NCBI GenBank assembly: GCA_030248195.1
Contig: JASAND010030276.1
Span: 1 to 64,000, forward strand
Direction of reading: 5' to 3'
Origin: Trissonchulus latispiculum
Lineage: Eukaryota; Nematoda; Enoplea; Enoplida; Ironidae
DNA length: 64,000 nt
This document shows positions 25,968 to 37,199 of the stretch, piece after piece. Below the pieces are notes generated by a model. That model was not told the origin of the DNA. It worked only from the letters and a program-made list of their open reading frames with translations, and made no database searches. How positions within the stretch are numbered: position 1 is the stretch's first letter; the number at the start of each line of letters is the position of its first letter. A program made the translations under genes and the position numbers.

Positions 25968-27363
25968 AGCTATGCAAAGTTTATTTAAGGGGGGGGGGGG
26001 GGGGAGAATTTCCAAATTTTGGTTAGTTTTTTGATTTTCTCCGATTTCGCTCTTTTTTGCTTTTATATATAATCGAAACGACATATTTTAACGAGTTTTT
26101 GAAATTAAAGTCGGATCTCTTACGGTTGTTGGGTAATTTAAACGCAAAATACTCCGTACTCTGGCGCGGTGGCGCGGTTTACGGGCTGATGCTATCAGAA
26201 CGACTAATGCAAGCAAATCTGGCGTTGCTCCGATTATCCCCTGCCCAAATCCGTGCTCACTTGGCAGAGTGATGATAATATAATTAAAGAGGATCAATAC
26301 AGGAAAATATTAAACTAGATTATTCCCTAACAAGGCGTGATTTACTCGGGATTAAAAAAATAAAAACCTCAATCGCTACTATGACCAAGGGCATATAGTT
26401 TTGTTAAAGATTAAAAGACGGATAACTTAAATTTAAATATATATACTTATTAAATTAATCTACTCTTTCAATCTTATTAAATAATTTATTAATTACTTAA
26501 TTACTTAATCCATTCGCCATTAAGTAAACAGCTACTAAAAATTTTAACCCACCTCAACGTTTAGTACCCAAATCCGTTTAATCCTCCTAGCAGGACTAAA
26601 CTAGTTAAAAACAGTAGAAACTCAGCATACTAGCTTAAGGCATAAAGAAACACCTAGTAAATAAAGTTGTCTGGTTAAAATTAGTTCGCTGACCTTGTAA
26701 ACTGATGCTGAAATAATGGAAGTAGATCTTCTTTGTTTAACTTTTAACTAGCTCGATTAAAATTTAATTCGTTCGGAAAGTGGTTCTGTTTCTTTAATTC
26801 TGATTATTTTTAATCCGGTCCGCTTAATCTTTGAAGCAATATGGTCTTAGCTATATGATATTGTACTATGTAAGTTGGTAGAAAACTTTTCCTTGAATGA
26901 GCCTGATTAGTTTGAATTGAATTGTGAACTTGAAACGAGACTACATAGGTAAATTGTTTACGAAAAACATGTCCTTTTCCAACCTCTGTGGAAGCCACGT
27001 GCACAATTTTCCTTACTAAGGTTATTATCATTAATCATCAGCTATTGCTTATTAGCATTTCTGATTAGCTGAAGGAAATTAATTCCAATAAAGAAAGTTT
27101 CAGCTTCCGTCTTCAATTCGCAGTTCGCATATAATTTGTAACATTACAAGATGTTCATTAGGTTGGAGACATGCTTTGATGATCCACAGATACATCTAAT
27201 CTGAAAATCTATTCAGCTTGTCACTAACAGACACATGCAATTTGTAAGTGCAAGAAAAGTAAACATTGAACAATGTGAATGTGTCCTATTTTTGTCGATT
27301 TATGAAACTGGCTCGTCCCCTGCTGGTTGCCACCGAGTACGACTGAATATTTTATATTTTTAG
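25968..27363. other. AT-rich stretch upstream of the first eag exon found
   Basis: A poly-G run of about 18 bases lies near 25989-26006. The rest is AT-rich with no convincing exon. I looked for a PAS-cap exon ending one base into a codon, as the downstream exon requires, and did not recognise one. Confidence 0.45.
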
Positions 27364-27594
27364 ATAGCAACTTTATTTTGGCCAATGCTCAAATTGTGGA
27401 CTATCCCATTGTCTACTGCAATGAGGGCTTCAGCAAGATGGTGGGCTTCAGTCGGCCCGAGGTCATGCAGAAGGGCTGCTCCTGCTCCTTCATGTACGGG
27501 GATCAAACGGACAAGGAGACCATCCAGAAGGTCGCCTCCAGTCTAGACAACTATGAAACGGAACAAGTCGAGATTCGTCTCTACAAGAAAAACA
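27364..27594 (+). CDS. eag: eag exon: main part of PAS domain
   Basis: It follows a TTTTTAG acceptor and ends before GTACGC, phase 1 on both sides. It encodes [20 protein letters not shown] through [20 protein letters not shown] to the YKKN strand, the standard EAG-class PAS core. The reading frame enters with one base from an upstream exon, so this cannot be the first coding exon. Confidence 0.95.
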
Positions 27595-30500
27595 GTACGC
27601 ACAGAAACGAAACTTCTTTTTTTCCATTTTTTCAGTTCGTCCTGTTTTGTCTTGAGTTATTATTTTTATTTGGCTTAGCCAGGAGCACTGAGAGGATGGG
27701 ATTGAGGCTGCTTTAGTAATTTGTAATTGTTTTGTACTAAGAACCAGTGTAACCTGACTTGGGACCATATTTTCGGCTGTACGTGGTTTTATTTTTTGTT
27801 TGGTCTTTGTAACTACCATTTCTTTTTCTGACAGAAACTGAGACTGTACGAATCTCATTGAGAAAGCTGCAAACCTATGAGATAACCTTAGCACAAACCT
27901 TATGGTGTTGTTGAAATCTGGTTTAGCATTTCTTTGAGAATTAGTATTGGCAGATATCGATAATTTATTCTAATGTTTTCTAGAAAATCCGTTACGGTTT
28001 AGCATTTCTTTGAGGAATTGGTAGGAATGCATAATATCGATAACTTACTGAACTAACGTTTTTAGAAAACCCCTTATGGCTGCTCATGCACATTGCTCCA
28101 ATCAAGAATGACAAGGAAAAGGTGGTACTCTTCCTCTGTCAGTTCAAAGACATAACTGCCTTAAAACAGCCTTTGGAAGATGATGTGAATAAAGGAGAAG
28201 GTAATTTCCAAGATGACTGATCTGGTGTGATTCCACCTTTAGACAATGCTACGTGACTGTTGTAATAACTGTAGTTTTCTCGTTGTAACTCGTTTCAATA
28301 GTAACTCCACTCAAGCTTGAGTTTCCCTCTTTTAACTTTCTACTTTTAATCCTTTATGAAAAGGAGCGAGTTAAGTTAGCTCTACTCTACCCTTTCTTGA
28401 AAAAGTCCTAGGATTAATCAATCATTGAATGCTGTTTGATTTGTTCCGGTACTTTGCTGTTCCATTTTCTCTGTGTTTACCAAACACAACAGTATATATA
28501 TTTCAAATGCAATGTAGTGTTGTCCGTGATCTAATGTCTGGCTATTTAAAAACAATACAACGCAAGATAAACTGACTCCTACGTTGACTTGTCTGATTGG
28601 CTAATTCAAATGCCATATACCGTCTACAGTCTCTTAACTACAATATTACAGTCACCATTTCTTACAGCGGTAGATGGAATCACATTGGCCTGTTTACTAG
28701 AGAACCAGGGAACCACAAAATAAATTTTAATTCATTTACATCATTGATCATACAACTTAGCCTTAATCTTTTCATATTAAATTAAATAGTTTTAAATTTT
28801 ATATTAAGTAAAGACTCAGCTATATTTGCAACATTGGAATTTGCTTCCTGCAATCTTCTTCGCTGTGGTCATTATAGTATTGTCGTCGTGTGCATTTGGA
28901 TGACTTAAGTACATAATTTGACAGCGACACTTTTTGTTTTATTCTAATTTTCCAGGTATCAGTCGGATTCTTCAAATTGCCAGGATCGCAAAAAGTCGTC
29001 AACAGTTTAACCAATTCGATGCCGGGAAGGATTTGAATGCTGGTGGTGCTTCTAGTTTCAATCAAGTGAGTTCCTGCAAAATCCTTTTTCAAAATTTTTG
29101 CACCTACCGAGAATTCTGTATACCTACTTTTAAGATATAAACTTGGAAAATGCTAACTCTTTTTCGCGAAAGCATGACTTGATGGAAATGAACTAACAGT
29201 GATTGATTTGTCGGTGGATTTACACCATGTAAAGTTATCGGAAAGACTAAAATTGGCAGTATTTGCCCAAAAAATGCTCCTGCTAACATACTGTGTAGCA
29301 GAAAAAATTCAGTTATTTTACCTTATTTTTTACCTTGTTTCCTTTTTATAATTCCCCTTTCTGAAAATGTTCCAGTGCATTTTTGCTACAAATTGAGCTC
29401 AGCATTACGCCACTCTAGAATTTGAACAGAAAGTAATATTTTCTCCAAGAAATATAACCTCCACGTGGGTACTGGGTTGTTCGGTAACCAAGTGTCGGTA
29501 GCTCATTAATTTTTCATATTGTATACACTAATTTGAAATAAATCTAGCTACGTTCACGATTGGCAGCTGCCAGAAAAGACAACAAAGTAGCTCCACTCCA
29601 CGCATTTTCGGTTTTCAGCCTATTTAGAAATAGTAGCTAATAATCATAACATTATAAATCACGCAGTCTGACAAAAATAGATCTGAAAACTTAAAAACAG
29701 AATAAATAAAAACAGAAAAAACAGAATGATATATATAATCTAAAATAAGTAATAATAAAACTTCAATTAATCATATGTTAGTTATTTGTAGCTAGTTTGG
29801 TTTTTGTTCGTTCGTTTTTCATCACAAATAATTGAAACATTTTCCAACCAGTTATTTTGTTCCAACCACTGATAACAGTTTCAGAAACAGCCAGAAAGAA
29901 AACGCAATAGGAAAAGCAACAAAGTATTTATTTTTATTTTATTATATTTTTTGTTATAGCTGCTTAATCTTGGTGGTGATCTGCTTCCCCAGTATCGCCA
30001 AGAGACCCCCAAAACTCCACCCCACATAATCCTCCACTATTCCACCTTCAAAACTGTCTGGGATTGGATTATCCTGATTCTAACGTTTTATACTGCTGTG
30101 ATGGTCCCCTATAATGTGGCTTTCAAAACCAAATCCATGGATTCTTGTGGACTGTTAGTCGTTGACTCCATCGTGGATGTTGTATTTTTTATTGACATTA
30201 TCCTAAATTTTCATACCACCTTCGTGGGCCCCGGTGGCGAGGTGGTGAGCGACCCCAAGACAATTCGACAAAACTATCTTCGCAGTTGGTTTATCATTGA
30301 TCTGTTGTCATGTCTTCCCTATGATATTTTCAATGTGTTTGAGCATGTGGACGAAGTAAGTAGTAGACAATCTGTTTCTTGCAGTTTCAGTCTATTCTCT
30401 TTTAATTTTTTTAATTGAAATTAAATGAAATTTGTACTGATCTTTGGATTCTTGTTGATTGCAACCAGTATTGCAGTGGCCCAGTCAAAGTATTGTCGGT

Positions 30501-33500
30501 TAGTCTCTAGATCCTATCACATATATGTAAAAGGCTTATTCATGGTGACTTTTGGTCCTCAAACTCAGGCACGTTCAGGCCTTTTCCAGTCCTCTTGCCA
30601 CGAAGTTGCAGCTTTAGCGGGAGTATTCATCTGTGAGCGTCAGAGCAGTCCCGCCATGTCACGTGCCCGATTTTCAGGGTGCTTGGTGGTGCGCAACTGT
30701 CATTCATTCTTTAACTATAATAGTAGTCCCATACTCGTGGTTGACTGATGAGGCAAGCATTACAACAGACAACGATTAATGTTTTTATTTGATTTTTAAT
30801 TATTTTTTCTTTAACTGTATATTTTAGAGAATCAGTAGCCTATTCAGTGCGCTGAAAGTGGTCAGGCTGCTTCGACTTGGCAGAGTTGCCAGAAAACTTG
30901 AGTACTATCTTGAGTATGGTGCTGCAACGTTAATTCTTCTACTTCTTGCCTATGTATTGGTCGCTCACTGGCTTGCGTGCATTTGGTACACCATTGGCGA
31001 ATATGAAGTCAAATATTGGGTAAAGAGATATACAGACCTATAGGGATTTATTTGAAATTTTATTGTAACAAACAGTAAAAACACTACCTAAATTGCGCTC
31101 TTTCTTAAATTATCATTGCGCGGTAATGAGCCCATAGGATTTCAAGCTGCTGGTATAAAACAGCAGTACGAAACTCTTCAAGAAGCAACTAGTTTTTTAA
31201 GAAAACATTCTTAAATTATGTTTTCCATACTTTTTTACTGAATTTTTTATTTTATTGTTATTTATTTATAGCTATCTGAACCTCATGGAGCAAAGGGTTG
31301 GCTTCTGAAGCTGGCCCAGGAAATGAATCAAAACTATACCTATACAAGACAAAACGATTCTTCTCCTCCAAGACTTCTGGGCGGTCCTCCGAAGGAAAGT
31401 GCTTATATTTCAGGTAGTTAAATACTTGAAACAGACACACTTTAAACTGACAGTATGGTTGAGCTCTCGAGCTTTAATGAGTGCTCAGCTGTGGTACTCA
31501 TACGGCCTTTAAACTTGGTTTAAAATTGATTGAAAATGGAAATCGATTGAAAAACTTAAGGAATTGCAATGTTTGGGTCTATAGCTGTGTGGCACATTTG
31601 GGTAGCGAGGTCAGTTCGCCACAGCCAGATCATAAACAACTTTAACTTTCAATTTAGTCTCCTGAGCAACCTGGCAATATTTTTTGCTGTTTTTATATTT
31701 CAGCGTTCTACTTCACCCTAACATGCATGTCCAGTGTTGGATTTGGTAACATTGCTGCTCAAACAGACAGTGAAAAGGTCTTCGCTGTTTGCATGATGAT
31801 TATTAGCTGTAAGTAATTACAAAAGTGTCCTGCTTTTAGCCATCCGGCCCAGTAGCATGTTTACTTTTAAGGATGTTCCCTCCTGAACTTTTACCTGTTC
31901 AGTGATTTTTCTGAAAATGTCAGAAACGAAACAACTAATTTCATTATTCCGGAGCAGAGATAATGAGATGCTGTAGGTGTAATTAATTTCCTCCGTAATG
32001 TAACAAAGCCTGATTAACATATCAAGCTGATCCTCCCCCTAAGAAATAAGTTAAATCCTTAAATACTTCTTACGTAAATTATTTTCTTACGTAGAATGTC
32101 ATTACGTAATTAACATTGATTCGTTAATTATAGCCCTACTATATGCATCTATATTTGGACACATGACAACAATCATACAGCAGATGACGTCGGCAACCAT
32201 GCGATATCATGATATGATAAACAACGTGAGAGAGTTCATAAAGCTTCATGAAGTGCCTAAAACACTGGCGGAAAGAGTGATGGATTATGTCGTCTCTACC
32301 TGGGCCATGAGCAAAGGAATTGATACAGCAAAGGTGAAAAGCTTAAATTTATCCTGAAGTTTATAGTTTGCAAAAACTGAGCTCTATTCTCGCTTTTTGC
32401 TTCCCATGGGGAGGTGACATTTTTATGTCCCATGAAGAGAGAGGAAAGCAAAACCTGAAACGGAAGCTTTTAAATGGAGAATCTACATCGGTTAAAGTCA
32501 TACTCACACATTACGTAAGCAATTTAAGGTGGTGATTCCTTTTGGGCACAAATTGTTGGTTGGCGGCGCAAATCAGGATGAAATTTGGCGAAACTTTCCT
32601 AAATACATTCTTTTAGCGTTCTAACACCCTCCGCGCAATCCCGGTTCAAAAATTTGAGATTTCCGATCAGGGCGGTTTTTCCCAATTTCTGAAAGTTTGG
32701 CGGCAGCTATACAGCTATGACTATACTCATTTGAAAGATCTCGTTGAGCTTCACATTTTTGCTTTTTAAAAGAACTTTCTATCTTTTCTCTAGCGTGCGA
32801 TATAGCCGATTTTCTTGTTTTGGCGTCGAAAACTTGTCATTTTTGCAGAAATCAAATAATCCATCATTTCTTGAACTACACAAGCCGGAAAATCAAACTA
32901 AGGGCGTCGATCTGAAGGTCTCACAGGGGCAAATTATCCGATGGATGATCGTCTTCCAACAGCTATCCCGTAGGCTGCTATCATGAAAAATGTAGTTTTT
33001 GCAAAAACACGACCAATTTTTTTCCAAAGATTGTGGAGCATTCACCATGCAAGTTGGAGGGCTGGTACTTAACAAATGAGTTCTGCACAAATATACCCAG
33101 GGACGATTTTTTAGTTGCCCCGATTGCTGCTTTCTAGCTAAAGTAATCGCTTGACAAATTTGGAAAAAGTAGGCAAAATCCAGGTTACGCTCACATTTCA
33201 GTTTATTTCTCTATAACGAAGAGCGATTTTACAATAAATAAAAAATCGTCCCCAGCTATTTGATGGAGGTATCGAATGATATAAGCGATGTCTCGCGAAA
33301 AAATTTGCTTGAGTCTGCAAAAATTCTGGAAAATTATACTTCTTCTAAAATGTGTTAAAAATATTTTAGGAGAGCAACATTAGTTTCGTGGCATGCATTA
33401 AAAAGAGCAAATGTCAAGCTACATTTTGATATAAAAATGGCTTCTTAACTCCAAGTAATGAATGAGTAATAATGGTGCAAACTTTTGTGACCAAAGGGAA

Positions 33501-36500
33501 TCACCACCTTAAGCAATTCAAACAATTTTGATGATAAAGCTCTTGTACATCATTCCTTTTTCTGGTAAGTCTTTAGAGTTACGAATATGACAATGAAAAT
33601 ACTGCTTTACAGTTATAATACGGACCAACGGCGATAATAGCACAAAAGCCTACAAGTATTTTATTCAACCTGCAAAGGAATCAAGCTTAGAAAATTGATT
33701 AATAAGCCTGAAGCCTAAGGCGTTATGCTTTCAGAACCATTGGTGTGAATTGAAAAAGTATGATCATATCACGTACCATGTGGTATTCTAGCTACATTTT
33801 GCCAAACTACGTGTCGTGTGTTCTAGTAGTGAACTATTTCTCGCTAGTTTGCTATACTCTGCTCCAGGTGCTCAGCTACTGCCCGAAAGACATGAAGGCG
33901 GACATCTGTGTTCACCTGAACCGGAACGTGTTCAACGAGCACACCTGTTTCCGTCTGGCGAGTGACGGGTGTCTCAGATCCCTGGCGATGCACTTCCAGG
34001 CAAATCATTCCGCGCCCGGCGATCTCCTCTACCATACGGGAGAGTCGGTGGACGCCCTCTGGTTTGTGGTCACTGGCTCCCTCGAGGTCATTCAGGATGA
34101 TGAAGTTGTGGCCATCCTAGGTAAAAGCAGAGAACAAAATAACAACAATAAAGCATAATGGAAGAATAAAAATGCAATTTTTCGTACAAATAGATTTTTG
34201 TTTGGATTCGTACAAGAGGAATGCTCCAGTGCTGCTTTATTACTGTTTTCGGTAATACCAAGAGTGCATAATTGCACTATATATTAGAAGAAGAGTAAGC
34301 CACTAGAGGGCTTCTCTTCCTGGCATTGCGTAACGGTGCTCCGACCACAATACGCGAATGTTCCCCCGTTTGGTGGGGGGGTCGACAAGCATACCCCCTC
34401 CCCGTTTGGTGGGGGGGGGTATGCAAAAAGGGTCCCCGTTTGGTGGAGGGGGTATGCAAACGGGGCCCCGGTTTGGCGGGGGGGGGGTAGGCAGAAGGGG
34501 GTCCCCGCTTGGTGGGGGGTCGCCAAGTCAGGCTAAGATTGGCTGAATCTGATTGGCTGTTGGCGACCCCCCCCCCCAAACGGGGACCTCTTTTGCCTAC
34601 CCCCCCACCAAACGGGGACCCCTTTTGCATACCACCCCACCAAACGGGGACCCCTTTTGCATACCCCCCACCAAACGGGGACCCTTTTGCATACCCCCCC
34701 CACCACACGGGTACCATTTTTCAAATAGAAAAAAAACTACCGTAATCCTCTGCTATACCCCCCACCAAACGGGGAGGGGGTCTCTGCAATCTGATTGGCT
34801 GCTGGCTACCCCCCCCCCCCACCAAACGGGGACCTCTTTTCTGCTACCCCCCCCCACCAAACGGAGGGGGGTATGCTTTGTCGAAGAGAGCTACCCCCCC
34901 CCCCACCAAACGGGGGAACATTCGCGTATTGTGGTCGGAGCACCGTTACGCAATGCCAAGAAGAGGAGCCCTCTAGTGGCTTACTCTTCTTCTTATATAT
35001 AGTGCAAAATTATGCACTCTTGGTAATACTTATGACGATTTCTGTATTTCCAGTTTAAAATTTCTAAAGGTCAAACAAGGAATATATAGATCTCATACAG
35101 AAACTCAAGATCTTATTAATGTTAATGTTAATGTTTAAGTCATATATACTTTATGTTTTAGGTAGAGGTGATGTGTTTGGAGATGAATTTTGGTTACACG
35201 GGAGCGTGGGCCAATCTGCAGCCAACGTCAGAGCGTTGACGTACACTGACATTCATATGATCAAAAGAGATAAACTTTTAGAAGTCCTCAGTTTCTATCA
35301 GGCTTTTGCCAATTCCTTTGCACGAAATCTCGTCCTTACCTATAATCTGAGGCACAGAGTAAGTAATTATCTGTCGCTCTCGGCAAAACGTAATTTGTTT
35401 ATTCAGAAGGTTTTTCTGAGGAACTAAGAGATATGGTGTTGCGGAATAAAAGCTGCTGAAGAATTAAGGAAGTAGTATACCCTAAAACTGGTAAACAAAT
35501 TGCTAATAATCCGCAAAGAGAGTAAATGGGATCTTTTGAAGTTGTGGAAAAAATGAGTATGTATTTCCAAAGCATTTTTAGCTGGGTAAAATTTTCATTT
35601 TTATGACAGACATACCCAAAGCTTTTACCGTTTTAAAATATTTTAATATTATTTTAATAATATTTTATAATAATAAATAATATGTTTTAATAACATTAAT
35701 AATAAATATAATTTTAAAACATTTAAATTTCAAATTTACTTACCGCCCAGTCTTGTAAACTTAGTAAATCATTAGACTTCCTCTTCCTTAGTAGATTCAG
35801 TTAATCCTTAGTTTTAAATAAGTTTAATGAAGCATGTCATACACCACGGAATGCTTAAAATGTGCAGAAAAATTGTGCCATGTAGATGATCAATGTATGT
35901 TAAGGTCCTTAATTTTTATTAATTAATTAGTTAATTAATTAATTAATTAATTAATTTTTATGATTTATAATCCTTAATATTTTAGTTGAAATTCCGTAAA
36001 ATCGCCGACGTGAAACGAGAAAAGGAACTGGAGGAGCGTCGACGAAACGAGCACATCGTGATCGGGGAAGACCATCCCGTTCGACGTCTGCTCCAACGAA
36101 TTCGTCAACGACACAATCGAGTCAGCGACGTCGCCAGAAATAGAGTCCCAGCTGGTCTCGATCCAGAGAGAGTAAGATTACCAATTTCTCCTGTAGCACC
36201 AATTAGCCTAATGAATTACTTTAAATTTGTTATTTATCCTCATTTATTACTCTTAATTAAAGTTTGTTGGAAGCTAAGCAGGCCAGTGAGTGAACGCTTC
36301 ATAGACACAAAATTATTCTGAAAACTTCTCTACGTGGTAGTCCAATTTTATCAGCATTATTCTGTATGCTATTATATCCAGCAATACTTTAAATTTAAAT
36401 CCAAAAATTAAACAAGCGAGCTATTATATTTTTTTCAGTGGACATCAAATTTCTTTACCTACAAGCTAACCCAAAATTTTTATTTTCTGTATGCAATACT

Positions 36501-37199
36501 TGAAATTAGCAATTTTTTATTTTTCAGAACGTCCGCATGCAGAATGGCTCCATTCCCCGCGGTGGGGACAGTGTTCAGAACATCGACGAAACGCGCGGAG
36601 GTAGAAATGTCTCCTTTAAACGATCCAACAAATCCGTTTCCCTGAAACACAGTCCGTCCCGAGAAAGTTTCAACACGATTGACGGAAGTTCACCGGATGA
36701 ATCCTCCCGACGGATGCCCTATCCGGATCCGAAAGTGTTGGATTTCCTACAGAATATGCGCAACGAAATTAAGCAGGATTTGGATAATCTGGCCGAAAAA
36801 CTGTCCCTCATTGACGGTCACATTTTGGAGACCTATCGAGATCTGGAACAGAAATTGGTGGTAGAACATCGACCGCCCCACAGCGGTCCCCATAACCCTC
36901 CGGCTTATTTTACGGCCCGGCCCCCTGCGTCTTCGCGGACTCAGTCATCGCTTCCTAACCTGCCCCCCACAGTTTCCTCCACCCTCCGATCTCGATACAA
37001 TCAGCCATCTCAATCCTCGCCGCCCGGTGGGAGTCGAGAGGACAGTCTGGAAGAGGCTTACCAGATCGATCCTCCGACGGAGCGAAATCTGCTCCCAGTT
37101 CCCAACACGCGACCCTCCACTTCTGACTCAAGAAATCTGGTAACAAACATGCTGAAGGAAATACACGGCGTTGAGCAGCAGGAATCTCCTAGAGAATAA
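27364..37199 (+). CDS. eag: EAG-type (Kv10/KCNH1-5) voltage-gated K+ channel, 5' exon missing
   Basis: This is a plasma-membrane voltage-gated potassium channel subunit of the ether-a-go-go class, which assembles as a tetramer. Twelve exons join in frame with AG/GT borders: 27364-27594, 28066-28200, 28956-29065, 29960-30355, 30828-31019, 31272-31413, 31704-31808, 32134-32333, 33868-34120, 35162-35358, 35986-36171, 36528-37199, about 939 codons. Domains in order: PAS; S1-S3; S4 with [14 protein letters not shown]5; pore with the filter SVGFGN; S6; C-linker; cNBHD ending in the intrinsic-ligand motif YNL; a proline/serine tail; a C-terminal coiled-coil segment ([18 protein letters not shown]). 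[10 protein letters not shown] and [10 protein letters not shown] resemble protostome eag. The first coding exon with the start codon and PAS cap is absent from what I could recognise. Introns carry three insertions. Confidence 0.96.
28066..28200 (+). CDS. eag: eag exon: end of PAS domain
   Basis: Encodes [20 protein letters not shown] and [16 protein letters not shown], the last beta strands of the PAS domain, where the family signature [10 protein letters not shown] is conserved. Acceptor TTTTTAG, donor GTAATT, phase 1 at both ends. Confidence 0.95.
28956..29065 (+). CDS. eag: eag exon: PAS to S1 linker
   Basis: Short exon encoding [18 protein letters not shown] and a Gly/Ala-rich linker. 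It corresponds to the GLSKFAKLARSVTRSRQ segment of other EAG channels. Acceptor TTTTCCAG, donor GTGAGT; leaves phase 0. Confidence 0.9.
29960..30355 (+). CDS. eag: eag exon: S1, S2 and S3
   Basis: 132 codons in phase 0. It begins with [20 protein letters not shown], then S1 ([19 protein letters not shown]), S2 ([17 protein letters not shown]) and S3 ([15 protein letters not shown]). The acidic residues of the voltage sensor in S2/S3 are present. Donor GTAAGT. Confidence 0.97.
30425..30748 (+). pseudogene. Nested small secreted ORF with C-type-lectin-like ends
   Basis: A 107-codon ATG ORF lies entirely inside an eag intron, same strand. It opens with a strong signal peptide ([20 protein letters not shown]). 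Just after it comes [13 protein letters not shown], which resembles the start of a C-type lectin domain. Later [14 protein letters not shown] resembles that domain's final C...FICE motif. The middle of a normal domain of about 120 residues is missing, and the tail after FICERQ is not lectin-like. I read it as a degraded or internally deleted lectin-like copy or an orphan first exon; a real short secreted protein is possible. No promoter or poly(A) signal was identified for it. Confidence 0.4.
30828..31019 (+). CDS. eag: eag exon: S4 and S5
   Basis: 64 codons, phase 0. It carries the positively charged S4 ([19 protein letters not shown]), the short S4-S5 link and S5 ([16 protein letters not shown]). 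Acceptor ATTTTAG, donor GTAAAG. Confidence 0.96.
31272..31413 (+). CDS. eag: eag exon: extracellular turret
   Basis: Encodes the loop between S5 and the pore helix: [11 protein letters not shown], an N-glycosylation motif in NYT and another in NDSS, then [11 protein letters not shown], matching the GGPSK-x-S-Y motif before the pore in EAG channels. Acceptor TTTATAG, donor GTAGTT, leaves phase 1. Confidence 0.93.
31704..31808 (+). CDS. eag: eag exon: pore helix, selectivity filter, start of S6
   Basis: Encodes [16 protein letters not shown], with the EAG-class filter GFG rather than the GYG of other K+ channels, then [18 protein letters not shown] entering S6. Acceptor ATTTCAG, donor GTAAGT. 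Confidence 0.96.
32134..32333 (+). CDS. eag: eag exon: S6 and C-linker start
   Basis: Encodes the S6 end [20 protein letters not shown] and the C-linker segment ending [15 protein letters not shown]. Donor GTGAAA. The following intron holds TTAA-family copy B (32528-33508), which explains its length of about 1.5 kb. Confidence 0.96.
32528..33508 (-). mobile_element. TTAA-flanked element, copy B, in an eag intron
   Basis: Termini GGTGGTGATTCCTTTTGG and the inverse of TTGGTGGTGATTCCCTTTGG-type sequence are flanked by TTAA (32524-32527 and 33509-33512). Orientation is opposite to copy A. At 981 bp it is almost the same length as copy A (982 bp). Its internal hairpin arms are GGGACGA (33100) and TCGTCCC (33246), changed on both sides relative to the other copies. 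Confidence 0.78.
33868..34120 (+). CDS. eag: eag exon: C-linker and first half of cNBHD
   Basis: Encodes [20 protein letters not shown] through [15 protein letters not shown] and [20 protein letters not shown] to [16 protein letters not shown]. These are highly conserved in EAG channels. The exon is clearly more GC-rich than its flanking introns. Acceptor CTCCAG, donor GTAAAA, leaves phase 1. Confidence 0.97.
34258..35023. mobile_element. Foldback element with C-run minisatellite, in an eag intron
   Basis: Inverted ends begin CCAAGAGTGCATAATTGCAC and pair over about 130 bp with the right end (ATTATGCACTCTTGG); TAATA is repeated at 34253-34257 and 35024-35028. The centre is a palindromic array of about 30-bp units of the form CCCCACCAAACGGGGACC plus CTTTTGCATA; they run as G-rich units on the left and C-rich units on the right. 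ORFs of 60-149 codons on both strands are translations of the repeat and are not genes. Confidence 0.8.
35162..35358 (+). CDS. eag: eag exon: second half of cNBHD
   Basis: Encodes [40 protein letters not shown] and [19 protein letters not shown] is the intrinsic-ligand motif that fills the nucleotide pocket in EAG channels. Acceptor TGTTTTAG, donor GTAAGT, leaves phase 0. Confidence 0.97.
35986..36171 (+). CDS. eag: eag exon: post-cNBHD segment
   Basis: Encodes [20 protein letters not shown] and [14 protein letters not shown], basic segments conserved after the cNBHD. Acceptor ATTTTAG follows a TTAA-repeat microsatellite; donor GTAAGA. Confidence 0.95.
36528..37199 (+). CDS. eag: eag last exon: C-terminal tail and coiled coil
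   Basis: 223 codons and a TAA/TAG-class stop at 37197-37199. It begins [13 protein letters not shown], is rich in Ser, Pro and Arg, and contains [20 protein letters not shown] followed by [18 protein letters not shown], a heptad-like segment in the place of the EAG tetramerising coiled coil. The rest is low-conservation tail. The region after the stop is AT-rich; I see no clear AATAAA nearby. Confidence 0.9.
   Translation, partial: NVRMQNGSIPRGGDSVQNIDETRGGRNVSFKRSNKSVSLKHSPSRESFNTIDGSSPDESSRRMPYPDPKVLDFLQNMRNEIKQDLDNLAEKLSLIDGHILETYRDLEQKLVVEHRPPHSGPHNPPAYFTARPPASSRTQSSLPNLPPTVSSTLRSRYNQPSQSSPPGGSREDSLEEAYQIDPPTERNLLPVPNTRPSTSDSRNLVTNMLKEIHGVEQQESPRE

Noticed and set aside
34277..35058. ORFs of 60-149 codons on both strands with Pro/Gly-rich repeats
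   Set aside because: They are translations of the palindromic C/G-run minisatellite inside a foldback element in an intron.
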